Below are positions 13,594 to 24,981 of a stretch of 64,000 nt of DNA, one piece after another. A program made the translations under genes and the position numbers. This DNA is from Ottelia alismoides (Eukaryota > Streptophyta > Magnoliopsida > Alismatales > Hydrocharitaceae), in NCBI GenBank assembly GCA_037367405.1, contig JAZKJV010000684.1:1054001-1118000 (forward strand), written 5' to 3'. Numbering within the stretch: position 1 is the stretch's first letter; every line of letters starts with the position of its first letter. The notes beneath the pieces were generated by a model that worked only from the letters and a program-made list of their open reading frames with translations, had not been told where the DNA came from and did not search any database.

Positions 13594-15110
13594 TTGACCG
13601 AGGAGCAGGAATCTCGCTTGCTAGAGATCCTGGAGAGAAACCGCAAGGCGATAAGCATTTCCGATCTCGACGGCATAAATCCCGCTCTGTGTTCGCACCA
13701 TATCTACTTGGAAAATGAAGCAAAACCCTCTCGTGAATTCCAACATCGTTTGAATCCAAATTTACGAGAGGTAGTGAAGAAGGAGATAGAGAAATGGTGC
13801 AACGCGGGTTTTATTTATCCCATCTCCGACTCGAAATGGGTGGCCCCGATACATGTGGTCTCGAAGAAGTCAGGAATTCAGACGACCACCAAAGAGGACG
13901 GAGAGGAAATTGTGATGCGAGTGCCCATGTCGTGGCGCGTCTGTGTGGATTACAGACGCTTGAATGTCGCGACGAAGAAGGATCATTTCCCCTACCATTC
14001 ATTGATCATATCCTAGAGAGACTAGCGTGGGAAAGAATTCTTCTGCTTCTTGGATGGGTTCTCGGGCTACAATCAAGTAGCCATAGCTCCGGAGGACCAG
14101 GAGAATACCACATTCACATGCCCCTTTGGTACCTATGCTTTCAGGCGCATGCCCTTTGGGTTATGCAATGCTCCGGGTACTTTTCAAATGTGCATGATTG
14201 TTGTATTCGCCGAAATGGTCGTTGAATTCCTGGAAGTCTTCATGGACGATTTCTCGGTCCACGGCGATTCCTTCGATTCCTGTCTTAGGAATCTGGATCA
14301 AGTCCTCAAAAGATGTTGTGGGGTTAATCTGGTGCTCTCCTGGGAGAAAAGTCACTTCATGGTGACGGAGGGCATAGTGTTGGGGCATGTCATCTCCAAG
14401 AGAGGAATGGAGGTTGACCCTGCCAAGGTGGATGTGATCAGACGACTCCAGCCACCAACCAACATCAAGCAGTTGCGGTCGTTCCTCAGGCATGTTGGAT
14501 TTTATCGAAGATTCATTAAGGATTTTTCAAAGATTGCCCGACCGCTAACTGAGCATTTAGGCAAAGACATGGAGTTTGTTGTCGATCACAAATGTCTTGA
14601 GGCCTTTAAGCTATTGCAAGGAATGATAATGGACGCACCTATCCTACAAGCCTCAGATTGGTCTCTACCTTTTGAGATCATGACGGATGCATCAGATTTC
14701 GTTGTTGGGGCTGTGCTAGGACAGAGGAGAGATGGCGTCCCGTTTGCAATTCACTACGCAAGCAAAGTGCTTGATACCGCTCAGTGTAACTATATACAGT
14801 TACGGAAAAGGAGATGCTTGCGGTAGTGTTTGCCTTGGACAAATACAGATCTCACTTGATTGGATCCAAGGTAATTGTGTTCACTGGCGACACGGCTCTA
14901 CGGTACTTGATGGATATAAGAAGGATGCGAAGGCGCGTCTTCTTCGGTGGATTTTACTTATCCAGGAATTTGATTTGGATATTCGTGATAAACCTGTAAA
15001 GAAGAATGTAGTAGCTGATCATCTTTCTCGTCTTGAAGATCTTAATACTTTCGAGATTCACCAATTCGAGACTCCTTCCCTGATGAGTCGATTTTTGTTG
15101 TCGACTCACT
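13594..15110 (+). pseudogene. Athila-like pol pseudogene, reverse transcriptase and RNase H
   Basis: Reverse transcriptase motifs appear in order: SKWVAPIHVVSKK, WRVCVDYRRLN, DGFSGYNQ, MPFGLCNAP and the catalytic FMDDF box (about 14239-14253), then SFLRHVGFYRRFIKDFSKIARPL. The RNase H part begins around [22 protein letters not shown] (shown here only by its ends, MTDASD and DGVPF) near 14680. The frame is lost near 13990 and regained near 14028, then shifts near 14805, 14920 and 15070. A stop lies at 14014-14016. The product would copy element RNA into DNA. The number of frame breaks shows long decay without selection. Confidence 0.85.
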
Positions 15111-16454
15111 CCCATGGTATGCCAACATCGTGAACTATCTTGTCTCCAAGAAGGTTCCCGAGGGTTGGCCCAAGAGCCACATCGACCGACTCAAGTCGGA
15201 TGCGAGACACTACCATTGGGAGGATCCGATCCTTTTCTTTGAAGTACCGGATTGCATCTGGAGACGGTGTATTCCTCAGGAGGAATACCAGAGTGTCCTT
15301 TCTTTATGCCACAGCTTGGAGGCAGGAGGACACCACTCCGGGAAGAGGACCGCATGGAAGGTACTTCAATGTGGTTTTTACTGGCCGACTCTGTTTCGCG
15401 ATGCCATCACCTTTGCGAAGTCATGCCCGGTATGTCAGAGAATGGGAGGAACCGTTGGTCCCAAGGATGAGATGCCAATGCAGCATGTCATCATTAGTGA
15501 TGTCTTTGACGCCTGGGGTATCGACTTTATGGGCCCATTCCCTGTTAGCCACGGGTTTGTGTACATCCATCTTGTGGTAGATTATCTATCCAGGTGGGTG
15601 GAGGCTATCCCAACCCGAGCCGCAGACAACAGAACTGTCTGTAAATTCATCAGAGATCATATCATCTCTAGGTTCGGGATTCCCAAAATGATGATATCAG
15701 ATGGGGGTAGCCACTTTGTGAACCGGGAGGTGAAGAAACTCCTAAAGGACTACGACATCAAACACCATGTTGCTAGCCCTTACCACCCACAAACTAATGG
15801 TATGGTTGAGGTGTCGAATGGGAGGTAAAGACCATATTGCAAAATCTTGTCCGCCTAGACAGGAAGGACTGGTCTCAGATCTTGGATCAGGTCCTATGGG
15901 CGTATAGGACAGCTTACAAGACACCGCTAGGAACCTCCCCTTTCCGAATGGTATTCGGAAAGCCGTGCCATTTGCCCGCAGAGTTAGTGCATAAATCAGA
16001 ATGGGCAATTAAGAAGGTCAATTGGAACATGCACATTGGGCAGAAGTAGAGAGAGATGGATCTAAATGAGCTTGTGGAAGTTAGAAATCGTGCATATGAC
16101 AACAGTTTGGTGTACAAGGACAAGGTGAAGCGTTGGCATGATAGATATATCAGACGAAAGACCTTTGTTCCTGGATAGAAGGTATGGCTGTTTAATGCAA
16201 GGCTGAAGACCTTCCAAGGAAAATTGAAATCCAAGTGGACGGGACCATTCATTATCCGAGCGGTGCATGATAGTGGATGTGTCGAGATCTCAGATCTCGC
16301 AGATGATGCACCGACATCCCTTGTGAATGGACAATTGTTAAAACACTTCGTCGAATCCAATGAGCAGTTAGTCCATATCGAGGAGATTGTGTTTATGCGC
16401 GAGACATATTCAGCAGATACATCTCGAGTCGCGCAGGAAACCTTGCAACAATGA
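15111..16454 (+). pseudogene. Athila-like pol pseudogene, integrase
   Basis: The zinc-binding HHCC part is seen as CHSLEAGGHH..CPVCQRMG (about 15307-15444). It is followed by the catalytic core with WGIDFMGPFP (first Asp, about 15517), SDGGSHFVN (second Asp, about 15700) and a TNGMVEVSN stretch holding the Glu (about 15796). A frameshift near 15815 and TAG stops at 16047-16049 and about 16177-16179 break the C-terminal part, which still shows [16 protein letters not shown] and KWTGPF. Reading ends at a TGA, 16452-16454. The enzyme would insert the element's DNA into the genome; this copy is not functional. Confidence 0.85.
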
Positions 16455-16589
16455 GCTCTTGCCATCAACAGCATCTTGAAAGATTCAGATCGACTCACTT
16501 GTAAATACCATCATTTCTGTACATTCTATCCTTTCTCTCCCGCAACTTTAGTAACTCATTCCAGCATCATCTATCTCTATCTTGGACTG

Positions 16590-16946
16590 TACTTAGGATG
16601 ACCAGATCCTAAGTATAGGGGGAATGAGCCACTTAAGTCCATTCACTGTACATCCTCCAGATCACATCGGTTCTCATACTCACTCCTGTCTTATACTTAG
16701 GCTGACCAGAGCCTAAGTATGGGGGGACCGATGCCCGCTATGTATATACTCATCCATTTCTCCTCTTGCCCTCGTCCTCCCCATTTTTGATCCTCTTCTA
16801 CACTTAGGCTGCCATAGCCTAAGTGTAGGGGGGCGGAGCGACTTCTATACATTATGTACTTTTAGCTCTCATACGCTTAACCCGAGCTATGTCTTTTTTG
16901 TCGCTTTTCATGCTCTGAGGACATAGCACACGCTAAGTATAGGGGG
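16590..16946 (+). repeat. Array of four hairpins, each followed by a purine tract
   Basis: Module 1 is at 16590-16615 (TACTTAGGAT..ATCCTAAGTA) with a G-rich tail. Module 2 is at 16693-16720 (ATACTTAGGCT..AGCCTAAGTAT) with six Gs after it. Module 3 is at 16799-16827 (TACACTTAGGCT..AGCCTAAGTGTA), again with a G tail. Module 4 (about 16871-16946) has a longer stem with GCTATGTC/GACATAGC and then CTAAGTATAGGGGG. The tails resemble the true polypurine tract at 20937-20948. Modules 2 and 3 differ by paired changes on both arms, as expected if the stem is kept. Confidence 0.75.
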
Positions 16947-18113
16947 CGCGTATACATTACATATATACTTTACCCATAGCTCGTACTTTCATGTATTTTC
17001 GCGTATTTTTGTATATATTATGCAATAATTACGGGGTGGGGTAAAAATTGAAAAAAAATTATAATTTTGTACTATATGTATAATACTTGTATAAAAAGTT
17101 GAAAAAAAATTCTTTTTTATAAAATTCTTGTAAATAATACTCTTGTAAGATTTGTTGTAAAATAGGATGTATACCAATAAAAAAATTCATGTATACTATG
17201 TATATTATGTACAAATTGTATCATTGTTGTAAAAAAATGTTGTATACCAGAAAATAAAACAAAAATGTTGAAAATAAAGGCTTCTTATTTACTTTTGCAT
17301 CCTTGCATTTAAAAAAAAGTCTTGCATTTCATTCATAGCATGTCATCTGCATCTCATCTGCATATCTTGCATATGCAAGGTGAAAAGCTAGTGGGTTCAG
17401 AACCAAGTTATGAGTAGATATTGAGGATGGACTTGATTTGACCTTAATCCACCTAATTTCAGAGGAACCTTATAGGAACTGGAGTTAAGATTTCTCAGGT
17501 CAAGTGACTTAATTCTTTGAGTCCGCAAGTCTATGTTCACATGTAATATTGATTAGTCTAAGTAGAATACTTCATGCACACGCAAAATTCTTTTAGACAA
17601 TGACCTAACTTGGACAAGCACAATGCACGTAGCTCTTCATTGATGAGGTGGTGAGGAGGTAGAATCCTTTAGCTTGGAGTAGCACACGGGTGGAAATATC
17701 CGTCCTCCTCTAGGGAGGGTAGTGCATCTCAACCTAGTCTGGTGGTGTTGAAGTCCGAGGACAGGATGTTGTGGGTTGCAATAATGCTTTAAAAGAGGTA
17801 TAGTCTACTGGCTCAAGAGGAAAAAACTCCTAATGAACATGCTGCACCTTGTATATAGTTCCAAAAAAGAAAAAAAAGAAAAAACCAAAAAATAAATAAA
17901 TATTGCTTGTCGGAGTATGTATATTAGCAAGAAGTCTGCAGCTGGATGACTTGGCTACACTGGTCAGGCATCCCAGGATAGGTAGCTACACTGGCTACCG
18001 TCCATTCTTTTCTCCACCCCCTCCTCTTGAGTTGGTCGCACTTGAACTTAGAAGGGAATACCCCGCTCCTCGAGGAAAGAGTTATTGGACCGGGTTATTT
18101 GAGTTACCTTGTT

Positions 18114-18118
18114 AGAGG
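18114..18118. repeat. Target site duplication AGAGG (left) of the solo LTR
   Basis: AGAGG directly precedes the LTR's TG at 18119 and is repeated directly after its CA at 20620-20624, the 5-bp duplication expected for copia integration. Confidence 0.9.
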
Positions 18119-20619
18119 TGTTAGCAATGTGAGCCCGGGCGAACCATTTCTACAATAAATGTTATTGTAATGAATAAATTATCAATAAAAGTTATTGTTT
18201 ATTTTTCACTCCCCTTTCTGAGATTAATGAATGAATGCACTATAGGGTCCCTCTGTACAATAAGGGTTATGTACCATGGCCAACTTGATGATCATACAGC
18301 TGTTGATTCATTGGATGGATCATAGAGGCTGATGCTTGGATGAATATCTAAGGAGTTAGATAGAGGACTCATCAAGCATCATCAAATGATCATTAAGTGA
18401 TGATCTCCAGCCTGAGTGGGAGATGGCAATCCTATCTCATATGACTGATATCTGACTGACCTCTTGATGCAGGTCCTCTGCATGGGAATAATGATTCAGA
18501 GGTGTCAGGTTAGTTAAGTCAATGGGTTGACTTGACGAGATCGAGATAACCAAAGACCTACGTTGAATACTGTCACAACTTAGGCATGCATCCTCTGACT
18601 AGAGACAGATGTATTGCTATATGTCTGAGTATGTACATTTGGCAGACCAATAGGTTGATGACCTAATCAAGGTCTATATACCGGCGAGCTGGTGTACATG
18701 TAAGGACATATGAGTAATGCGATCTCTCAAAGGGATCATACAGGTTCACTTGTGAACCGGGAGACATGAGCTCACTCATGAGGTATTGGGACTGAACAAA
18801 TTCCATGCATGGTCGTCGTGCTTTGGAAGCATGACATGAATTTGAAGGTAAGATATATGCTTTGTGAAAGCATATGATCTATACCAAATCCCGATGACCA
18901 AGATTGAGAAACTTAATGATCTAACCCTGAAGATGACAGTGTAAAAGTGATCTTTATCTTCAGGATGATCATGAGTCTTCCAGTATGTAGGATGTGCAGG
19001 TATTAGGAATACCTGAAGGGTGATTTGATCATATACGATTGTATAACCATGACGCTTCCATTCCGAGGGAGTGATGAAACAGGATTGGATTTTAGTGACT
19101 CCTCTCATTAGAGAAGTGACCTAATCTTAGTCCATGAACTGGACATTGATCTGAATAAGATTCAGATGCAATGAGAAGATTAAGTCTACGGTCTTGATTT
19201 GATCAAGCATCAGTGGGAGGTCCATAGGATCTGGAGTTGAGATATGATCTCAACATCCAAGTCACTATACGTGGAACAATACAATCGCCCTGTCCTTATC
19301 TCCAAGTATCTGAGGAGAAATAGCATTGTTCTTAAATGGTTTAAGAACAATTCCATAAGATCTAAGCAAAGAGAATTTGATAATTAAAAGTGTTTTAATT
19401 ATCATGATGTATGAGAAATTATCCAATATGATTAAATGTGATTTAATAAGTTTGGATAAGAATAATGTGGATAGAGATATCCAATTATTCATAATATATT
19501 ATAAATGTGATTTATAATGTATTAGAGAGAGTTAATTATAATTTATATGTGTTGATTAATTATGATGTGTATTGGATACACATTGTGTAATTAATTAACA
19601 ATATGAATTACATGTTGTTTTGGGTTGTGAATATGATTCACAATTTTTTCCATGGCAAGATTGCAATATTCTCAAAGATAATTGTGAATTATTTTTTGAG
19701 AAATAAAACCCAAATAATTTTGTTGCAAATAAATAAGAGAGATTACATGGAGATATGCAATCTCATGGAGATTGCAATCTCCATGCAATCCATGGACGGC
19801 ACACCACTCCTAATTGGAGTGGGTGTGCGCCTACATGGAAGGCACATGGAGATGAAATCTCCATGTGTCTTCTCTCCTTATTTGTTGGGTTAATTTAGGA
19901 GTAAATTATATTTGATTTTGTCAAATATATTTTAACCTAAATTTGTTGCTTTTGACAACAACAATCTCAGCCATTGGATGAACATAAATCAATCTCATCC
20001 ATTGATTTTATGTGTCCCATGGATTGAGATCCATGGATCCCAAAACCCTATAAATAGAGAGGCATACTTGGCTCTCTCTTTACACATGCTATTGTAGCAC
20101 AAAATCTCTCTCTCTTTCTCATATACACGACAACCCTTCTCTCCCTCTCTTCTTGGTGGCCGTCCACCTTGGTGGAGAGAAACGTCGACACCCGCGCCAT
20201 CGTGCTGCCGCTTCGACTCTCTGCGGTTCTTTGTCTTCTTGGAGTGCTTCACTCACGAAGGAGACGTTTGATCTCGTGCGACGAGATCAGGAGCAACCGC
20301 GCTTGGATCAACTTGGATTGCGAGGACACCGCGACTCATCTCCGCGCTCGCAAGCCGTTACTCCGACGATCGGACTTGAGACAGGAGGTCTCTTTTTGTA
20401 GAGACTCGATCAACCACGCTTCAAGAGGTATTGCATTATACTTGATATGGTTATAGATGAAACGATTTGAGAATGGTTCTCGGATCATGTGGTTTCATCG
20501 GTTTAAAAATTTTAAAATTCCGCTGCTCCGAACAACTAGTACGACTAGTCGTTCTTCGTCGTATTCGATACGACGATCACGCTTCCGTGATGCGCTTGAG
20601 GATTTCTCCATATCCTTCA
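18119..20619 (+). mobile_element. Solo Ty1/copia LTR, plus strand, 2501 bp
   Basis: Starts TGTTAGCAATGTGAGCCC and ends ATATCCTTCA, the same ends as the LTRs of copia elements A and B but in the opposite orientation. It is bounded by AGAGG target duplications. There is no internal region, so the element was reduced to one LTR by LTR-LTR recombination. It contains a TATA box (20049-20056) and a run of short hairpins with 3-nt loops (for example 19379-19403, 19498-19518, 19565-19583, 19625-19643, 19843-19867). It sits inside the 3' UTR of the Athila-like element and is therefore younger than that element. Confidence 0.92.
20049..20056 (+). promoter_or_regulatory. TATA box of the solo copia LTR
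   Basis: TATAAATA, in the same position relative to the LTR 3' end as the TATAAAAG sites on the minus strand of elements A and B. Use as a promoter is inferred. Confidence 0.55.
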
Positions 20620-20624
20620 AGAGG
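20620..20624. repeat. Target site duplication AGAGG (right) of the solo LTR
   Basis: Direct copy of 18114-18118, right after the terminal CA. Confidence 0.9.
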
Positions 20625-20936
20625 ACGCTGGTTCTGAGCCATTTCTGATGTGGAGAGTTACATTTCACTTACACATTACAAGTAAGAATCATATTCATCA
20701 GAAATTTGCGTTTGAGGATTTGTTCTGACCTGACTGTTGAGGCGTCTTGAATAGAAGACTTGTGGAACTTGAAGTCTGTTAGGTCTTAAGTTCAGGTCCC
20801 AATAAGGTTCCGCCACACAATTAATCCAAAGGTCGAGTCAAGCCTCATTTTCAACTTTTGTTCATAACCTTGGTATGGAACCCAAAATCATTTCACTCTT
20901 TCATTTCATTTAGTTGCTCGGGGACGAGCAAGGTTT
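20625..20936 (+). other. Non-coding 3' region of the Athila-like element (second part)
   Basis: Continuation of the region cut at 18118 by the solo LTR. No open frame of note. It leads into the polypurine tract and 3' LTR. Confidence 0.6.
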
Positions 20937-20948
20937 AAGTATAGGGGG
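20937..20948 (+). promoter_or_regulatory. Polypurine tract before the Athila-like 3' LTR
   Basis: AAGTATAGGGGG followed by one T and then the LTR start TGATGAATC at 20950. This is the expected primer for plus-strand DNA synthesis. The same wording recurs in the arrays at 16590 and 26690. Confidence 0.85.
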
Positions 20949-20949
20949 T

Positions 20950-23900
20950 TGATGAATCTGTGATTCATCACTCTAAAAGTTGAAAATAGAAGCTTGTTCC
21001 CAAGTAAATAGATGCATATTTCCCTTTATAATGCATAAATAGCATTCATACATGCATTCATAAAATATGCATTTTAGCATTCACATGCTGCATTAAATAA
21101 GAAGCCAAGATCACTTGTAACATATCCCCTCATAAAATAAGCTCTCCTTTATACTATGTACACCTTAGTTAATAATATAAGGAAGAAAATTAGGAATCCC
21201 CTTTGTAAAAACACCCAATAAAGCCTTAAAGCCCTTGGACCACAAAATGTCCATAATGCCCTCATACAACCTCCAAAATAGGTCTACTCACTTTTAGAAT
21301 AATACACATTAAAAGACCTTTAAAATGAGACTAATTTCATCCAATTTGGAGCTCGTATGAAAAAGTTGGGTTTTTGGGCCTCTTTGTATACTATATATGT
21401 GTATATATGTATATTTGTATTTTTGTATCATATTTGACCTCATCTTCGTCTTTGGTCAACATAAAACTTGTAGATCTCATCAAGATCTACAACTTTCATG
21501 TTTTGAGTTTCTCCAAATTCGGCCTCCTTCTCCCTCAACACTCATTTCTTTTCGCAGCCAATGTTGGCCACGTGGCGCCCTCTGGTTGCGCCACGTGGCC
21601 CGCTCCCATTGCCCAAGCCGCATGCGCCTCTAGCCGTTGGATTTCTCTCTAGATCCAACGGCCAGCTGCGCTCCACGAACACCTTTCTCTTTCACCATCC
21701 GATCATTCCACCCTTCTCATCTGATCCGCCCATCAGCGCCTTAACCACAGCGCGCCATGCGTCGCACGCTGCGCCCTTCGATCATGCATGCCGCTTCTCC
21801 ATCGCAACTGCTCATCCTGCCTTGCACCTCAGCCCTCCGATCTAAGCCCTAATTGCATCTCAGCCACCTGCTCGCGCTTCGCCCCCATCACGCCACGTGG
21901 TACCATCGAGTCCCTCCGATCACCTCGCCTAAGATCTAATCCTACCTGCCCCTCCCCGCCTTCTTCTCCGTCGTTGGATCACAAGATCCAACGGTGAGGA
22001 CTTTGTCTTCCACCTCCAGCGCCCCTCTCTCCCACGATCTCAGTCGTGCGCAAGGGGCTTGCCCCTTTCTATTTTCGGCCGTACCTCAGCTAACCTCACC
22101 GGCCACCAACACTCCCACGACCTTCCCCACTATCCCCTCATCCTCGCCAGCTCCCTCATTCACCAAGTCGTCCACCAGAGACGCTCCACGACCTCCATGA
22201 TCATCACCTCATCACCAGCCCGGCCGTCGATTTCATCTTATAAATACTCGATCACCAGCCAACCTCAACCCTATCCGCCACCCCAAAGAGCTTCCCTGAG
22301 CTCAGAGCTTTCGTTTGGTGACAGCAAGCGAGTGAATCTTCGAGCGACGAAGGGCTTCTTCTCCGGCGAGATCCACGGTGCCACCGCCGTGTCGCAGCCG
22401 TCCTCCGCGTAGCTGCTTGAGCTCGGGAGCTTACCGATCCCTCGAGCGACGACCTGGAGCTTCAATCTGAGCTCCAAACCCCAGGTAATCCCCTCCATCC
22501 TCTTTGATCTTCGTCTGGTTTTTCTTTGGTTTTTCTTCCATTTTATCCGCGCTCCACCTTCATCTTCTCGCTTAGCTTCCACCTTGTCGAGCTCCGCGAT
22601 GGAGCTCTGACCTTCGCGGTACACTTCACACCCTCCAACGAATCACTTCACCTTCCATCAGCTCCAGCTCCGCCACCTGGGCGGAGCAACATCGCCGGAC
22701 CTCCCTTCACCTCGACTAGGCCTCACCGTCCACTTCACACCTCCACCGATGTTCCGCGTGCTTCGGCTATAGACCTAACACCTGCAGGTACCCATCTTGT
22801 TCATTGGCCGGAAGTCCCGCCGGAGCTCCTATCGAGCTTCATCGCCAGCAAGCTTTGACGCGCCTCCTCTGCTCTTGAGACCACCGGACGCCTCGCCGCA
22901 CCACCGCGCATCTTCTGAGATATCTTCGAGCATCCGGAGAGCTTCACCGACACCAGGAGGATCGGGCGGAGCTAAGCTCCAGAAGACCGGAGCCCCGCCA
23001 ACTCCTCCGCAGGCGACGGAGGACCGTTGAGGACAAAGCCCCAACCGTCGTTCGATCATCTTGGTCGAACAGTCCAGCGCCAGCCACGTCGCCCCCCTCC
23101 ATCGATCTCCAGGCACTGTTGGATCACTCCAGATCCGACGGTTACTGGTTCGCCACGTCTTCATCAGCAGCAGCCGTTGGATCACCTTAGATCCAACCGT
23201 CCAGTGTACGCCACGCCATCGGGTCCGAGCCTCTTCCCTGACCTCTAGGCTCGGACCACCCGAAGCCTCAGCCGAACCTCCAGAAGACCGGAGCCAAGAC
23301 CGGAGCCACCGACGCCACCCGAACCTAGGTCGTCCCACGTGAGGAGCACGTGCGACCTGGGTTAATTGCACTCAGGCCTGGGAACTTTTTGAAATTGCAA
23401 ACAAGTCCCTGTGAAGCGCCCCCACGTGAGGAGCACATGCATCGTGGAGAAATTGCATTCCACCCCCAACATTATAGGTAATTGCATTTAAGTCCATGTC
23501 AACATGTTTATTTTGATGTAAATTTTATTTCCTGTATTGCAATTGCACCCCTGTCTTTGCACGCATCCCTAGGTGTCATATTGCATCATTTTGAAATTCC
23601 AAAATTTCTATGTTGTAGTGTAACTTGTCCTCTATCTGTTGTGACAATTGTCATATTTTTGAGATATCAGTAGATTCTTAAATAAATTAATTGGTTTATT
23701 TCTGTGATATTTTGCCTATTTGGACCTTTTAATTAATAATTAATTCTCTGTAATTCAAAAAAATCTCAAAAAATCACAGTAGATCTAGGATAATTAACTT
23801 AACATGGCATAAAAATTTCATGTCATTTGCACACATATCGAGGCCTAAATAAATTAATTGGTGATTTCCTTAGTTTATTTTTAATAGGTTCAATTCACAT

Positions 23901-24435
23901 TAAAATTAAGGTTTGACAATTTTCCTAGATTCCTCATCATTAGATCTATCTAGGATAATTTTAATTCCCTAAAATTTTGTGATTTGATATTTATTAAAAT
24001 TAAATTAGTGAAAATCACCCTGCATTCATTTTAAATTCACAGTAAATCCATTTAATGTCGAAAAATTCCAAAAAAAAATTAAGTTTCACCATATTTCATC
24101 ATCTGGCTAATTTTCATAACTTTTGGACTTCATTTGATACCTTAACTGATTTAACTTTAAATTGGCTTGATTTTTGCATGTGTCCTGCATAGAAAATAGA
24201 AAAAGATAAAAAAAATATATTCCCCGAAAATCTCACACCTGGACTTTGCTAAAATTCACCTAAGGAGACAGATGCCTCCCTGAGTTCGACCTTGGACTTC
24301 ACCAAGTAAAAAAATTGCCACTCGAAATTAACTTCGATCTAATTAAAAGTGGTTTTTGATATTCCCTCTCGTATCCGACTGCAACGAACATTAACTCTTA
24401 ATTTGGACATTAATCTGACCGAATTAACTAGGGTA
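20950..24435 (+). mobile_element. Athila-like 3' LTR, plus strand
   Basis: Starts TGATGAATC TGT GATTCATCA directly after a purine tract. Landmarks: hairpin at 21463-21500, paired CACGTG at 21569 and 21592, several CCGTTGGATC..GATCCAACGG palindromes (21633-21662, 21972-21993), a TATA box at 22239-22246, a GC-rich block ending near 23440 with more CACGTG copies, and an AT-rich tail with TTCGACCTTGGACTTC (about 24280). The 3' edge is approximate, because the sequence runs straight into a minus-strand LTR fragment without a clean CA end. Open frames in the GC-rich block look fortuitous. Confidence 0.8.
22239..22246 (+). promoter_or_regulatory. TATA box of LTR 20950-24435
   Basis: TATAAATA inside the GC-rich block, at the same place in the order of landmarks as in the other Athila-like LTRs. 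Promoter use is inferred. Confidence 0.5.
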
Positions 24436-24967
24436 GCGGGAGAGGTTATCAGGTGGCCAGAGGGGAGGCGGGCGATGTGGGCGGCCCAGAGGGCGCCACG
24501 TGGCCTAATAAGAAAATCCAGAATAAAATTATAAAGAAAAATATAAAACAAGTAGTTAGAGGTTGAATTAGGAAAAAGTCAAAACATGAAAGTTGCTCGT
24601 CTCGACGAGATCTACAACTTTCATGTTGGTTAAAAAGACAAAAGAGGTCATTTGTACAAAACGTATTTTTGGGGAAAATTTTCAAGGGGATAAAAATACC
24701 GATTTTGTGGTTTTGAGATGTTTTTATATTTTTTTATGTTTTTAATGGTCAGTGAATTATGGACAATTATTCAACCCAATTTTTATGGGTTTTTGAGGAT
24801 AAAATAATTACAAGAAAAATAAGAGGAATTAAAACCAATAATTTAATGGTAAAATATATACAATATAATACATGATAAAAACAAGGAATTACAGGTGATT
24901 TTTATTGGATTGAATAAGCAGGGGGTTTAATTTGCGGCTTTCAGCATGATGAATACGAGATTCATCA
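24436..24967 (-). mobile_element. 5' part of an Athila-like LTR, minus strand
   Basis: Read on the minus strand, it begins at 24967 with TGATGAATC TCG TATTCATCA, directly after a purine tract, and runs through the conserved hairpin (24585-24625) and one CACGTG (24497; the partner 23 bases away is mutated). It stops about 40 bases later, where it abuts the plus-strand LTR. Only the first ~530 bases of the LTR are present. Confidence 0.75.
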
Positions 24968-24969
24968 TA

Positions 24970-24981
24970 CCCCTATACTTA
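24970..24981 (-). promoter_or_regulatory. Polypurine tract, minus strand
   Basis: On the minus strand reads TAAGTATAGGGG, two bases before the LTR start at 24967. Same wording as the tract at 20937. Confidence 0.8.

Larger units (their letters stand above)
16455..18118 (+). other. Non-coding 3' region of the Athila-like element (first part)
   Basis: Holds the hairpin/purine-tract array (16590-16946), an AT-rich stretch (16990-17330), a segment (17438-17488) also found at 12559-12604, and unassigned sequence to 18118. A 70-codon open frame at 17903-18115 has no recognisable motif and I do not call it a gene. The region is interrupted by the solo copia LTR at 18119 and resumes at 20625. Confidence 0.65.
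12605..20949 (+). mobile_element. Athila-like element body: pol remnant, 3' UTR and purine tract (gag and 5' LTR missing)
   Basis: A plus-strand Ty3/gypsy internal region. Protease, reverse transcriptase, RNase H and integrase remnants (12605-16454) are followed by about 2 kb of non-coding 3' region, split by a later solo copia LTR (18119-20619), then the polypurine tract (20937-20948) and the 3' LTR from 20950. The RT wording (GYNQVAIAPEDQE, CPFGTYAFRRMPFGLCNAP, FMDDF) fits the Athila lineage. No gag and no primer site join this body to a 5' LTR, so it is truncated and dead. Confidence 0.8.

Noticed and set aside
16590..16946. Regularly spaced repeats considered as a CRISPR-like array
   Set aside because: The repeats are hairpins with purine tails in a plant retroelement 3' UTR, spacing is irregular (about 100 bases) and no cas genes exist here.
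18776..19108. 110-codon minus-strand frame in the solo copia LTR
   Set aside because: It lies in the conserved LTR block; the homologous block in elements A and B has no matching long frame on that strand, and no domain is seen.
21561..23371. Many overlapping open frames on both strands
   Set aside because: They overlap in all frames across the LTR GC-rich block, with no consistent conserved reading frame among LTR copies.
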